Shown here: piece by piece, positions 7,764 to 15,155 of the stretch
How positions within the stretch are numbered: position 1 is the stretch's first letter
How the letters are laid out: each line of letters opens with the position of its first letter
Source: Glaciecola sp964621345
GTDB lineage: Bacteria > Pseudomonadota > Gammaproteobacteria > Enterobacterales > Alteromonadaceae
Direction: 5' to 3'
DNA: 17,719 bases
Assembly (NCBI GenBank): GCA_964621345.1
Contig: CAZUON010000060.1
Coordinates: 1-17,719, forward strand
Notes under the pieces: model-generated
The model's database searches: none
The model's input: the letters and a program-made list of their open reading frames with translations, nothing else
What the model was told of the DNA's origin: nothing
Translations under genes and position numbers: made by a program

Positions 7764-8900
7764 CTACGGATTAGATAGATCGCTTACTTCAATTCGCTTA
7801 CTTGGGTCTGTCATAGCTTCTTTTGCAGCGGCTTTAGCGCGTATGCGCTTTTCTAACTGGTCAACAAGTTCAGCATTTGCCAGACGCTCGCGTTGACGCT
7901 GACCATCAACATAATAGCCGCTCATGTTGCGCGCCCCAGTTAGGCCAATATCTGATACTTCAGCCTCGCCTGGACCATTTACCACACAACCAATAATCGA
8001 TACATCCAGTGGCGTAATGATGTCTTCTAGGCGCTGCTCTAAGGCATTAACCGTAGAAATCACATCAAACTCCTGACGCGAGCAACTTGGACAAGCTATA
8101 AAATTGATACCACGAGAGCGAATACGCAGTGATTTTAAAATATCGAAACCAACTTTTATTTCTTCAACCGGGTCTGCCGCCAAAGAAATTCGAATAGTGT
8201 CGCCAATGCCTTCTGCTAACAGCATCCCCAAGCCTACAGAGCTTTTAACTGAGCCCGAACGTAAACCGCCGGCTTCGGTAATACCTAAGTGCAAAGGCTG
8301 ATTAATTTGCTTTGCCAATAACCGATAAGCTCCCACCGCTAGAAATACATCGGAGGCTTTGACCGACACTTTGAATTGGTCAAAATTCAGCTTATCTAGA
8401 ATATCCACATGTCGCATTGCCGATTCCACCAAAGCCTCTGGTGTCGGCTCGCCATACTTTTCTTGTAGGTCACGCTCTAAAGAGCCACCATTTACACCGA
8501 TACGTATCGGTATATTTTTATCTTTCGCACAATCAACAACAGACTTTACACGGTCAATGTTGCCTATATTTCCTGGGTTGATCCGCAGGCAGTCAACGCC
8601 ATACTCGGCGACTTTCAATGCGATCCGATAATCAAAATGTATGTCAGCCACTAAAGGCACATTCACTTGCTGTTTAATCAGCTTGAACGCCTCTGCCGCA
8701 TCCATGGTGGGTACGGATACTCTCACAATATCTGCACCAACCGCTTCAATACGCTTTATTTGTGCAACGGTTGCAGCCACATCGGTTGTTTCGGTATTCG
8801 TCATCGACTGCACAGCAATGGGTGCACCATCGCCTATTGGCACAGTGCCAACATTAATACGGGTCGATTTTCGTCGATTGATCGGGTTTTCTGAAAACAT
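7764..8900 (-). CDS. ispG: 4-hydroxy-3-methylbut-2-enyl diphosphate synthase IspG (GcpE)
   Basis: IspG is the penultimate enzyme of the MEP isoprenoid pathway. It reductively opens methylerythritol cyclodiphosphate to HMBPP using a [4Fe-4S] cluster. The 378-residue protein has the TIM-barrel domain first (QSMTNTETTD at 31-40, VADIHFDYRIAL at 84-95) and the cluster domain last. Cluster ligands Cys270, Cys273 (ACPSCSR) and Cys305 (IIGCVVNGPGE), plus Glu312, sit at the same numbers I recall for E. coli. The start overlaps the rodZ stop by one base (TAATG), with AGGTGA just upstream, so it is translationally coupled to rodZ. A slightly long, Ala/Lys-rich tail (about 352-378) adds a few residues. 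Its cluster must be assembled without an ISC scaffold from this locus. Confidence 0.98.
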   Translation of the reverse strand: MFSENPINRRKSTRINVGTVPIGDGAPIAVQSMTNTETTDVAATVAQIKRIEAVGADIVRVSVPTMDAAEAFKLIKQQVNVPLVADIHFDYRIALKVAEYGVDCLRINPGNIGNIDRVKSVVDCAKDKNIPIRIGVNGGSLERDLQEKYGEPTPEALVESAMRHVDILDKLNFDQFKVSVKASDVFLAVGAYRLLAKQINQPLHLGITEAGGLRSGSVKSSVGLGMLLAEGIGDTIRISLAADPVEEIKVGFDILKSLRIRSRGINFIACPSCSRQEFDVISTVNALEQRLEDIITPLDVSIIGCVVNGPGEAEVSDIGLTGARNMSGYYVDGQRQRERLANAELVDQLEKRIRAKAAAKEAMTDPSKRIEVSDLSNP

Positions 8901-10054
8901 TACTCACCTTGCAAAGGCAGTTGGAAATTAGCAGAGCGACCATCGTCAAAGCCACTCATATCTACCGCTTGTCCGCCAAAGTCTATTTCAACCACTTGCG
9001 GAGCACCCAGTATAATTTCGATAGGCGGTACACCTGATACTTCCATCACTCGCCCCTTGACCTTTACGCCCACAGCAATAGTTTGATCGAATGCATCTTT
9101 TACGCTAACCCAGCAGTCGTCTGCAAAAGTAAAGACCATATCAACACTACCATCACTGTTGACTGCATACGGTAAGTCTTGGTCGATTGTTGTGCTTGTT
9201 TGGCTATCGTCTTGAGTGTTCGCTTGCGTATCCGCTAATGCATCACTGTCATCAACTACAGACTCAATCTCTTGTGCGGCGCTTTGCACTAGCTCACCGG
9301 TCTGAGTAACAGTGGAAGTATCATTTTCAATAACACCCTGTCCTGCGCTTGTCACATCATCAGCTTGTGTTGTTTCTGTGGCAATGTTGCTTGGATTACT
9401 ATCGGTTTCTGCTTGCAGACTATTGTCTTCTACAGCACTTTCCACGGCCAATTCAGGGTCAGTAGATGAGGTAAGCGCTTCGGCAATATCACTATCAACA
9501 ATAGAAGTGTCGATACCTTGCTGTCTATCGCTTGTATCCTGCTCAACGTTGCTTTGCTCAACGGCGATTGGCGCAGCAGAGGTGGGTGATGACGAATTTT
9601 GAGCGTCGGTATTCAGTGCATCTGAAAAACTAAAGTTAGACTGATCGACCCACCAAACAACTAACAAACCAACCAAAAGTAAAATAATAATGTAGGTGAC
9701 AAAATTCCATCGTGAATCATTTGCCTCACGCTCTACTCTTTTGGAAAAGCTTTGTAGTTTTGAAGGCGTATTACTCAAGGCATGAAGTTTATCAAAAGAT
9801 TTCAGTAGGGGATCTGCTGAAATTCCCATCAATCTTGCGTACAAACGCACGTAACCTTTTGTGAAAGTGATCGAAACCCCTTTTTCTATACTGTCGGACT
9901 CAATTGCTTGAACACTACTTAATCGCAGGTGCAGTCTGTCTGCCACCTGCTGTTGTGTTAAACCTTGCTGTTCTCTTGCGGAACTTAAAATTTCACCTGG
10001 CCCAACATTAGCGTTTGCATCGTTAGGGTTGGTTGAATTTTCTTCGTTAGTCAT
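8900..10054 (-). CDS. rodZ: Cytoskeletal membrane protein RodZ
   Basis: RodZ links the MreB actin-like cytoskeleton to the elongasome and helps set rod shape. This 384-residue homologue has the standard order. A Cro/XRE-type HTH domain spans about 18-85 (EILSSAREQQGLTQQQVADR) and binds MreB rather than DNA in the family. A basic juxtamembrane stretch precedes one membrane segment at about 117-136. A long periplasmic linker at about 145-295 is rich in Asp, Glu, Ser, Thr and Gln. A C-terminal beta domain (DUF4115 type) at about 297-384 contains FTFADDCWVSVKDA. It overlaps the end of pilW by eight bases and the start of ispG by one, so the three genes form one tightly coupled unit. Confidence 0.95.
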   Translation of the reverse strand: MTNEENSTNPNDANANVGPGEILSSAREQQGLTQQQVADRLHLRLSSVQAIESDSIEKGVSITFTKGYVRLYARLMGISADPLLKSFDKLHALSNTPSKLQSFSKRVEREANDSRWNFVTYIIILLLVGLLVVWWVDQSNFSFSDALNTDAQNSSSPTSAAPIAVEQSNVEQDTSDRQQGIDTSIVDSDIAEALTSSTDPELAVESAVEDNSLQAETDSNPSNIATETTQADDVTSAGQGVIENDTSTVTQTGELVQSAAQEIESVVDDSDALADTQANTQDDSQTSTTIDQDLPYAVNSDGSVDMVFTFADDCWVSVKDAFDQTIAVGVKVKGRVMEVSGVPPIEIILGAPQVVEIDFGGQAVDMSGFDDGRSANFQLPLQGE

Positions 10055-11834
10055 TGTTATTGGGTTCCCGTACTCTTAATTGAGAGCCTGTTCGAAGGGC
10101 TGATGCGTCTGCCATATCGTTCCATTTTAATAAGGATTGTATTTTTACATTATATTTCAATGAAATACGATATAAATTTTCTCCTGCTGCAACCGTATGA
10201 AACTCAACTGCTGACTCATTATCGTCACTGGTAGAGGGCTGAGAATCCTCTTCTAAAACAGCTACTGCTGGTAACTCATTGCTATCGGTTGTCTCACTTT
10301 CGGTATTTGACTCAGCCTCAGGCTCTGAAACATCTTCTTGTACGCTAGTTTCAGTAGTTACGTCAATTACCATCACCTCGGCCTGCTCTTCAACTACTAC
10401 AGTGCCTTGTTCAGTGGCGACATCGGCATTATCGTCAAGTACACGCTCTTCTTCGACCACTTCTGCAACTACTTCTTCGACGACAAGCGTTTCAGTGGTT
10501 TGTACGCGTTCAGGGTTACTTAGTTCTATTTCGTTTTGATTTGCTTGTGTATCTACTAACGCATTATCTATTTTAAGGTCATTTGCATCGTTAGCTGCAA
10601 CATCGCTTTTTACAACTTGCGCTTGGGAGTCCTCGATGGCTTCAACTACCTGGGACTCATCACTAATATTTGCCGCCTGCTCAGATACATCATCGGCGAG
10701 TTCCTGAGCATCTTCCTCAATGTTTTCTTCACTAATTTCAGCAGCAGCTTCAATAGTATCTTCGGGTTTTGTAGTGTCGATAATAGTAATTTCACTGACG
10801 CTGGAATAACCAATTTCTTCTGCGCTTAATTTTAGTTCCTTGGTATTTTCTACAACTTCAGTATCAACAATTTCAGTTTCTACGATTTCCGCCTGAGCGC
10901 TTGTGGCTGCATTCTCAGCATTAACCACTTGTTCTTCACTTCCTGCGACTTGCACAGAAGTGTCAGGCTCTCCTAGTACACTTGCAACTATCTGAGTATT
11001 GATATTTGCAGATTCAGTTGTCTCGCTGGTTTCGCGAATTTTGCGGGTAACAGTGGCAGATGGCTTAAATTTACCCATTTGTGCAAGGTATTTTTGTGTA
11101 TTGGGATGATCCGGAAACATCGACTTTAAGATTTCACCATAACCTACAGCAGTTTTAGTGTCTTTTAACCCTTGCGCAATTTGAAACTGGAGGTAAAGCG
11201 TTTCAGCAGATACCTGAGCATTGCGCTCATACTTAAATAAGCTTCGCTTGGCATTTTCCCATTGTTCATCTTCAACATAGAGTCTGGTTAGCAAAAACAG
11301 GCTCTCTGGGCGAGTTGGCTGATGATTCAGTGCACTGTTGAAATAATTAATGGCCTCTTGGTCTTTGCCTTGACTTTGACTGCAAATAGCTAAGTTTTCG
11401 TATGTTTCTGCAGTCGATACGTAGTTACGGTCGTTTACCGCTTCTAAAAAGTATTCTTTAGCCTTTTCGTACTGTCCCTCTTGACATAAAAACGCACCAT
11501 AACTGTTAAGAACGTCTGGATCGTTGCGAGAATACGAGAGTGCATTCTCATAGCTTTCTATTGCCAGCTCTGGTTCGTCAACTTGCTGATAATAAAAGGC
11601 GAGCGCATAGTGAGCTTGTCCATTGCGAGGTGCAAACTCTAAGGCTTTATCGAGGTTGAATTTTGCTTGGCTAAAGTTGCCATTTTGCAAATAGGTCAAG
11701 CCTAAGCTTACTCTGGTTTTCGAGGCTTCGTCGGCGTCGAAGGCGCGAGCACCGATGAAGGATGGGTCTATGGGCTCAGAAACACAAGCAGACAAAGAAA
11801 GCGTAAGCAAAATACACGACAGAGTTCTTAACAT
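10047..11834 (-). CDS. pilW: PilF/PilW-type pilotin lipoprotein with acidic linker and LysM domain
   Basis: PilF/PilW proteins are outer-membrane TPR lipoproteins that help localise and multimerise the type IV pilus secretin; they usually have about 250 residues. This one has 595. The lipobox LSAC puts the lipidated Cys at 17. About six TPR-like units run from roughly 38 to 250 (for example LGLTYLQNGNFSQAKFNLDK, YALAFYYQQVDEPELAIESY, LNSYGAFLCQEGQYEKAKEY). An acidic, Val/Glu/Thr/Ser-rich low-complexity linker follows at about 265-540. A LysM domain at about 544-589 (HTVAAGENLYRISLKYNVKI, then SLLKWNDM) ends the protein and should bind peptidoglycan. The place between rlmN and rodZ is the classical pilF/pilW position. 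AAAGGG lies about 11 bases before the ATG. The linker is in frame with no stop, so this looks like a true fusion or extension. Confidence 0.9.
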   Translation of the reverse strand: MLRTLSCILLTLSLSACVSEPIDPSFIGARAFDADEASKTRVSLGLTYLQNGNFSQAKFNLDKALEFAPRNGQAHYALAFYYQQVDEPELAIESYENALSYSRNDPDVLNSYGAFLCQEGQYEKAKEYFLEAVNDRNYVSTAETYENLAICSQSQGKDQEAINYFNSALNHQPTRPESLFLLTRLYVEDEQWENAKRSLFKYERNAQVSAETLYLQFQIAQGLKDTKTAVGYGEILKSMFPDHPNTQKYLAQMGKFKPSATVTRKIRETSETTESANINTQIVASVLGEPDTSVQVAGSEEQVVNAENAATSAQAEIVETEIVDTEVVENTKELKLSAEEIGYSSVSEITIIDTTKPEDTIEAAAEISEENIEEDAQELADDVSEQAANISDESQVVEAIEDSQAQVVKSDVAANDANDLKIDNALVDTQANQNEIELSNPERVQTTETLVVEEVVAEVVEEERVLDDNADVATEQGTVVVEEQAEVMVIDVTTETSVQEDVSEPEAESNTESETTDSNELPAVAVLEEDSQPSTSDDNESAVEFHTVAAGENLYRISLKYNVKIQSLLKWNDMADASALRTGSQLRVREPNNND

Positions 11835-11886
11835 GGTAGTAATGACCCTTTAAATTTTTAGCTATTTTTCAATGTTTTATAGCAAT

Positions 11887-11905
11887 GGTCAACGTTAAGT
11901 TGACC
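11887..11905. repeat. Inverted repeat in the rlmN-pilW gap
   Basis: GGTCAAC and GTTGACC form a perfect 7-bp inverted repeat around GTTAA. No U-run follows on the minus strand, so it is not a standard terminator. On that strand it ends five bases before a TATAAA that could be a pilW -10, which fits an operator as well as a hairpin. Confidence 0.45.
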
Positions 11906-11922
11906 GTTTAATCGAATAAACG

Positions 11923-11950
11923 TCACAAGCGATAGTCGCTCCAGTTGTGA
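11923..11950. repeat. Compound hairpin in the rlmN-pilW gap
   Basis: An outer pair TCACAA/TTGTGA encloses an inner AGCGA/TCGCT stem with a three-base loop at 11928-11940. It lies after the rlmN stop and before the smaller inverted repeat. It could fold as RNA in a transcript continuing from rlmN to pilW. It lacks a U-run. Confidence 0.35.
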
Positions 11951-12003
11951 GCCATTCAATGATGCATACAAAATAGTGTAACAAGATGGTTATTATTATT
12001 CTA

Positions 12004-13161
12004 TTAAGTGAGTTTGACCGATATTGGTTTGCCTTGCATTTGTTTTTTCAGCAATCGCTTGGTTCTATCAACAACATCACCTACTAATTGCCCGCAAGCA
12101 GCATCAATATCGTCACCACGTGTTTTTCTGACCACTACGGTAAAGCCATAGTTCATCAATACTTTTGAAAATCGGTCGATACGAGAGTTGCTCGAGCAAG
12201 TATATGGCGAACCTGGATAAGGGTTAAAAGGTATTAGGTTGATTTTACAAGGTGTGTCTTTTAACACTTTCGCCAACTCATGTGCTTGTTCGGTACTGTC
12301 ATTGATATTACTTAACATCACATACTCAACCGTTACTTTACCTTGATTTGCCTTAGCTTTTGCTAAATATCGCCTTACTGCTGCCAAAAATTCTTCTATC
12401 GGATACTTCTTGTTAACCGGCACAATTTCGTCGCGCAAAGCATTATCTGGCGCATGTAAAGAAATCGCCAAGGCCACATCAATTTGATCGCCTAACATAT
12501 CAAGTGCCGGCACTACGCCTGATGTAGAAAGCGTTACTCTTCTTTTCGACAAACCAAAACCAAAATCATCCATCATTATATCCATCGCTGGTACAACATT
12601 TTTAAGATTTAGTAATGGCTCACCCATTCCCATCATAACAACATTGGTAATCGGGCGCTGTGAAGTATCTTTTGAGAGGCCAATAAAGGTAGCTACTCGC
12701 CAAACTTGACCAATAATTTCAGCAACGCTTAAATTACGATTAAAGCCCTGTTGGCCTGTTGAGCAAAAAGTACATTCTAGCGCACAGCCTACTTGCGAAG
12801 ATACGCACAAGGTAGCGCGGTCAGTCTCGGGGATCCAAACACTCTCAACTTCCTGACCGCCATCAAGGGCAATGGCAAACTTAATCGTACCGTCGGTGGC
12901 TTGTTGATATTCTTTTATCTCAGGGGCGCGAACTTCTGCGTTAGCCTTTAATTTTGCTCGCAAGTCTTTATTGATGTTTGTCATTTTATCAAAATCTGAT
13001 TCGCCCGCTTGATATATCCACTTCATTAACTGGTCAGCACGAAAGGGTTTTTCACCAATAGATGCAAAATACTCCCTTAATCCTTGACGGTTAAAGTTCA
13101 ACAAGTTCGTGAGTTTGAGGGCGCTTGGCGTCGCCTGTTTTACCTGCTGTTGATTTGTCAT
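12004..13161 (-). CDS. rlmN: Dual-specificity 23S rRNA/tRNA adenine-C2 methyltransferase RlmN
   Basis: RlmN is a radical-SAM enzyme that methylates C2 of A2503 in 23S rRNA and of A37 in some tRNAs. With the start at the ATG at 13159-13161 it has 385 residues, close to E. coli. The radical-SAM cluster motif is CALECTFC, with Cys126, 130 and 133. The catalytic pair corresponds to Cys119 and the methyl-carrying Cys356 (DAACGQL). GMGEP at 178-182 is the SAM-binding motif. A TTG five codons upstream would extend the frame, but AAAGG lies seven bases before the chosen ATG, which decides the start. It stands alone between the ndk terminator and a 169-base gap before pilW. TATAAA at 13214-13219 (complement) is a possible -10, but its -35 is poor. 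Confidence 0.98.
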   Translation of the reverse strand: MTNQQQVKQATPSALKLTNLLNFNRQGLREYFASIGEKPFRADQLMKWIYQAGESDFDKMTNINKDLRAKLKANAEVRAPEIKEYQQATDGTIKFAIALDGGQEVESVWIPETDRATLCVSSQVGCALECTFCSTGQQGFNRNLSVAEIIGQVWRVATFIGLSKDTSQRPITNVVMMGMGEPLLNLKNVVPAMDIMMDDFGFGLSKRRVTLSTSGVVPALDMLGDQIDVALAISLHAPDNALRDEIVPVNKKYPIEEFLAAVRRYLAKAKANQGKVTVEYVMLSNINDSTEQAHELAKVLKDTPCKINLIPFNPYPGSPYTCSSNSRIDRFSKVLMNYGFTVVVRKTRGDDIDAACGQLVGDVVDRTKRLLKKQMQGKPISVKLT

Positions 13162-13168
13162 CTTAATG

Positions 13169-13173
13169 CCTTT
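13169..13173 (-). promoter_or_regulatory. Ribosome binding site that decides the rlmN start
   Basis: AAAGG on the minus strand, seven bases before the ATG at 13159-13161. It lies inside the alternative TTG-initiated extension, which therefore is unlikely to be used. Confidence 0.75.
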
Positions 13174-13264
13174 CAATTTGATACGCCGCTGAGCGGATTA
13201 ATGTATTTTGAGCTTTATATTATTTAAGTCGCTACAACACTAACGAATTAAAAAATACACAGCT

Positions 13265-13289
13265 AAAAAAGGGAGCTTATGCTCCCTTA
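13265..13289 (-). terminator. Intrinsic terminator after ndk
   Basis: On the minus strand AAGGGAGC and GCTCCCTT form a perfect 8-bp GC-rich stem around ATAA, followed by a U-run. It lies about 20 bases after the ndk stop and separates ndk from rlmN. Confidence 0.93.
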
Positions 13290-13308
13290 GTATAACACTG
13301 ATTAGAGC

Positions 13309-13740
13309 CTAGCGAGTGCGTGGGCAAATCTCTTCGTCTGAGAAGAAGTATGCAATCTCGCGAGCAGCAGACTCTGGCGCGTCTGAGCCATGTACTGCAT
13401 TTTCGTCGATTGATGCTGCGTAATCAGAACGTAGCGTACCTGCAGCCGCGTCAGCTGGGTTGGTAGCACCCATGATTTCACGGTTCTTAACAACCGCGTT
13501 CTCGCCTTCTAAAACCTGAACCATAACCGGACCAGACGTCATAAAGTCAACCAACGCACCAAAGAAAGGACGCTCTTTATGTTCAGCATAAAACCCTTCG
13601 GCTTTTTCTCTGCTCAAATGCACCATTTTAGACGCAACAATGCGCAAACCAGCGCTCTCAAAACGGTTGTAAATAGCACCAATTGCATTTTTTGCTACCG
13701 CATCTGGTTTGATAATTGAAAACGTGCGTTCTAAAGCCAT
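13309..13740 (-). CDS. ndk: Nucleoside diphosphate kinase
   Basis: Ndk transfers the terminal phosphate from ATP to other (deoxy)nucleoside diphosphates through a phosphohistidine, balancing NTP and dNTP pools. The 143-residue protein has full family length. It opens with ERTFSIIKPDAV at 4-15, and the active-site His117 lies in the signature NAVHGSD. RPFF (57-60) and NPADAAAGTLRSDY (94-107) are conserved nucleotide-binding segments. AGGA seven bases before the ATG is a good ribosome binding site. It has its own promoter and terminator, so it is a single-gene unit. Next to it, where iscU-iscA-hscBA-fdx would be expected in relatives, there are only 174 bases before the end of iscS. Confidence 0.98.
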   Translation of the reverse strand: MALERTFSIIKPDAVAKNAIGAIYNRFESAGLRIVASKMVHLSREKAEGFYAEHKERPFFGALVDFMTSGPVMVQVLEGENAVVKNREIMGATNPADAAAGTLRSDYAASIDENAVHGSDAPESAAREIAYFFSDEEICPRTR

Positions 13741-13827
13741 GATTAATTCCTATAGATTCTATTTAGTTTTGTGTGGTGAATGGGAACAACACAATACTGC
13801 TAACCCACTCGCTACATTTAGCGCGCG

Positions 13828-13857
13828 ATTATATGCACTTTAGAGGCAAAATCCCAA
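13828..13857 (-). promoter_or_regulatory. Promoter for ndk
   Basis: On the minus strand TTGGGA (-35, complement at 13852-13857) is followed after 18 bases by a perfect TATAAT (complement at 13828-13833). Transcription would begin near 13821, giving a leader of about 80 bases. The promoter lies wholly within the short iscS-ndk gap. Confidence 0.6.
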
Positions 13858-13914
13858 TCTAATTTGCAATTATCTTGCTAAGTATCATGATTTATTGAAG
13901 ATTTTACCTAAATT

Positions 13915-15111
13915 CTAGTATTGCTGAGTATTCGCTAGTGATTGTGATGCCTGCATTTCGCGTAACTTAGGAATACTCGTATTGAGTACATCAATTACAA
14001 AATCGATATCTTCTTCGCTAGTAAAACGCCCAACACTAAAGCGAATAGAACTATGTGCAAGTGCATCGCTTAACCCTAGTGCTCTTAATACGTAAGATGG
14101 TTCTAAACTAGCCGATGTACATGCAGAGCCGGTGGATACCGCAACATCTTTGAGTGCCATCATTAACGACTCGCCGTCTACGTTGGCAAAGCTGATATTT
14201 AAAGTGTGTGCCACGCCATGACCTAAATCGCCATTGACTTGCACGCCTCCTAGTGCTGATATGCCATCAAATAATCGGTCGCGAAGCGATGCGATTCGAG
14301 CAACTTCGAGGTCCATTTCAAGCTTTGCCAAATGAAAAGCTTCGCCCATGCCAACGATCTGATGAGTCGCCAAGGTCCCTGAACGCATACCACGCTCATG
14401 TCCACCACCATGAATTTGGGATGCGATACGAATACGCGGCTTACGGCGAACATACAAAGCTCCAATTCCTTTAGGACCGTAGGTTTTATGTGCCGAAAAT
14501 GACATCAAATCTACTTTCAGCGCTTGTAAATCAATGGCCACTTTAGCGGTACTTTGTGCCGCATCTACATGAAAAATGATATTATGCGCTCGGCATAATT
14601 CGCCTATGGCGGCAATATCTTGGATAACGCCAATTTCATTATTTACATGCATAACACTAACTAAAACGGTATCGCTTCTAAACTGCGCCTTTAGCTTTTC
14701 GATGTCTAACAAGCCATTTGCTTCTGGCTGCATGTAAGTCACCTCAAAACCTTCTTGCTCTAGCTGCTCCATGCTATCTAATACCGCTTTATGTTCGGTC
14801 TTTAAGGTAATGATGTGCTGTCCACGGTCTTTGTATGCATGTGCAGCACCTTTAAGAGCAAGATTATTTGATTCAGTCGCACCAGATGTAAATACGATTT
14901 CTCGGGGGTCAGCGTTAACTAAATCTGCAATTTGGTTACGCGCAATATCCACGGCCTCTTCTGCCATCCAGCCATAACGATGAGAGCGCGACGCCGGATT
15001 ACCAAAATTGCCCTCAAGCGTTAAACACTCCATCATTTTTGCTGCTACCCTAGGGTCAACCGGCGTTGTCGAGGCATAGTCAAGGTAGATAGGTAGCTGT
15101 AAATTACTCAT
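13915..15111 (-). CDS. iscS: Cysteine desulfurase IscS with divergent C-terminal tail
   Basis: IscS is a PLP-dependent desulfurase that removes sulfur from cysteine and holds it as a persulfide for Fe-S assembly, tRNA thiolation and thiamine/molybdopterin synthesis. The 398 residues follow E. coli IscS closely up to about residue 385. The PLP lysine is Lys209 (SFSAHKTYGPKG) and the persulfide Cys331 lies in STGSACTSASLEP. GHERGMRSGT (237-246) is the usual conserved segment. The E. coli protein then ends in a tail of about 20 residues closing with EWAHH, which contributes to IscU binding. Here it ends instead in a dozen unrelated residues (QASQSLANTQQY). GGAG seven bases before the ATG supports the start. 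It lies 44 bases after cysE. No iscR precedes it and no iscU, iscA, hscBA or fdx follows it. It is probably cotranscribed with trmJ and cysE. Confidence 0.96.
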   Translation of the reverse strand: MSNLQLPIYLDYASTTPVDPRVAAKMMECLTLEGNFGNPASRSHRYGWMAEEAVDIARNQIADLVNADPREIVFTSGATESNNLALKGAAHAYKDRGQHIITLKTEHKAVLDSMEQLEQEGFEVTYMQPEANGLLDIEKLKAQFRSDTVLVSVMHVNNEIGVIQDIAAIGELCRAHNIIFHVDAAQSTAKVAIDLQALKVDLMSFSAHKTYGPKGIGALYVRRKPRIRIASQIHGGGHERGMRSGTLATHQIVGMGEAFHLAKLEMDLEVARIASLRDRLFDGISALGGVQVNGDLGHGVAHTLNISFANVDGESLMMALKDVAVSTGSACTSASLEPSYVLRALGLSDALAHSSIRFSVGRFTSEEDIDFVIDVLNTSIPKLREMQASQSLANTQQY

Positions 15112-15155
15112 ATTTACTCCGCAAAAAGTGCTAGTTCCTTAATATATTCAAACAA

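Noticed and set aside
10279..10539. Ser/Thr-rich plus-strand open frame opposite pilW
   Set aside because: It is the antisense shadow of the acidic low-complexity linker in the PilW homologue.
13162..13176. TTG start five codons upstream for rlmN
   Set aside because: The AAAGG ribosome binding site lies inside that extension and serves the ATG at 13159-13161.
13861..13980. Possible frameshift hiding the normal IscS tail
   Set aside because: No Trp codon exists in any minus-strand frame there, so the EWAHH-type tail is not present.
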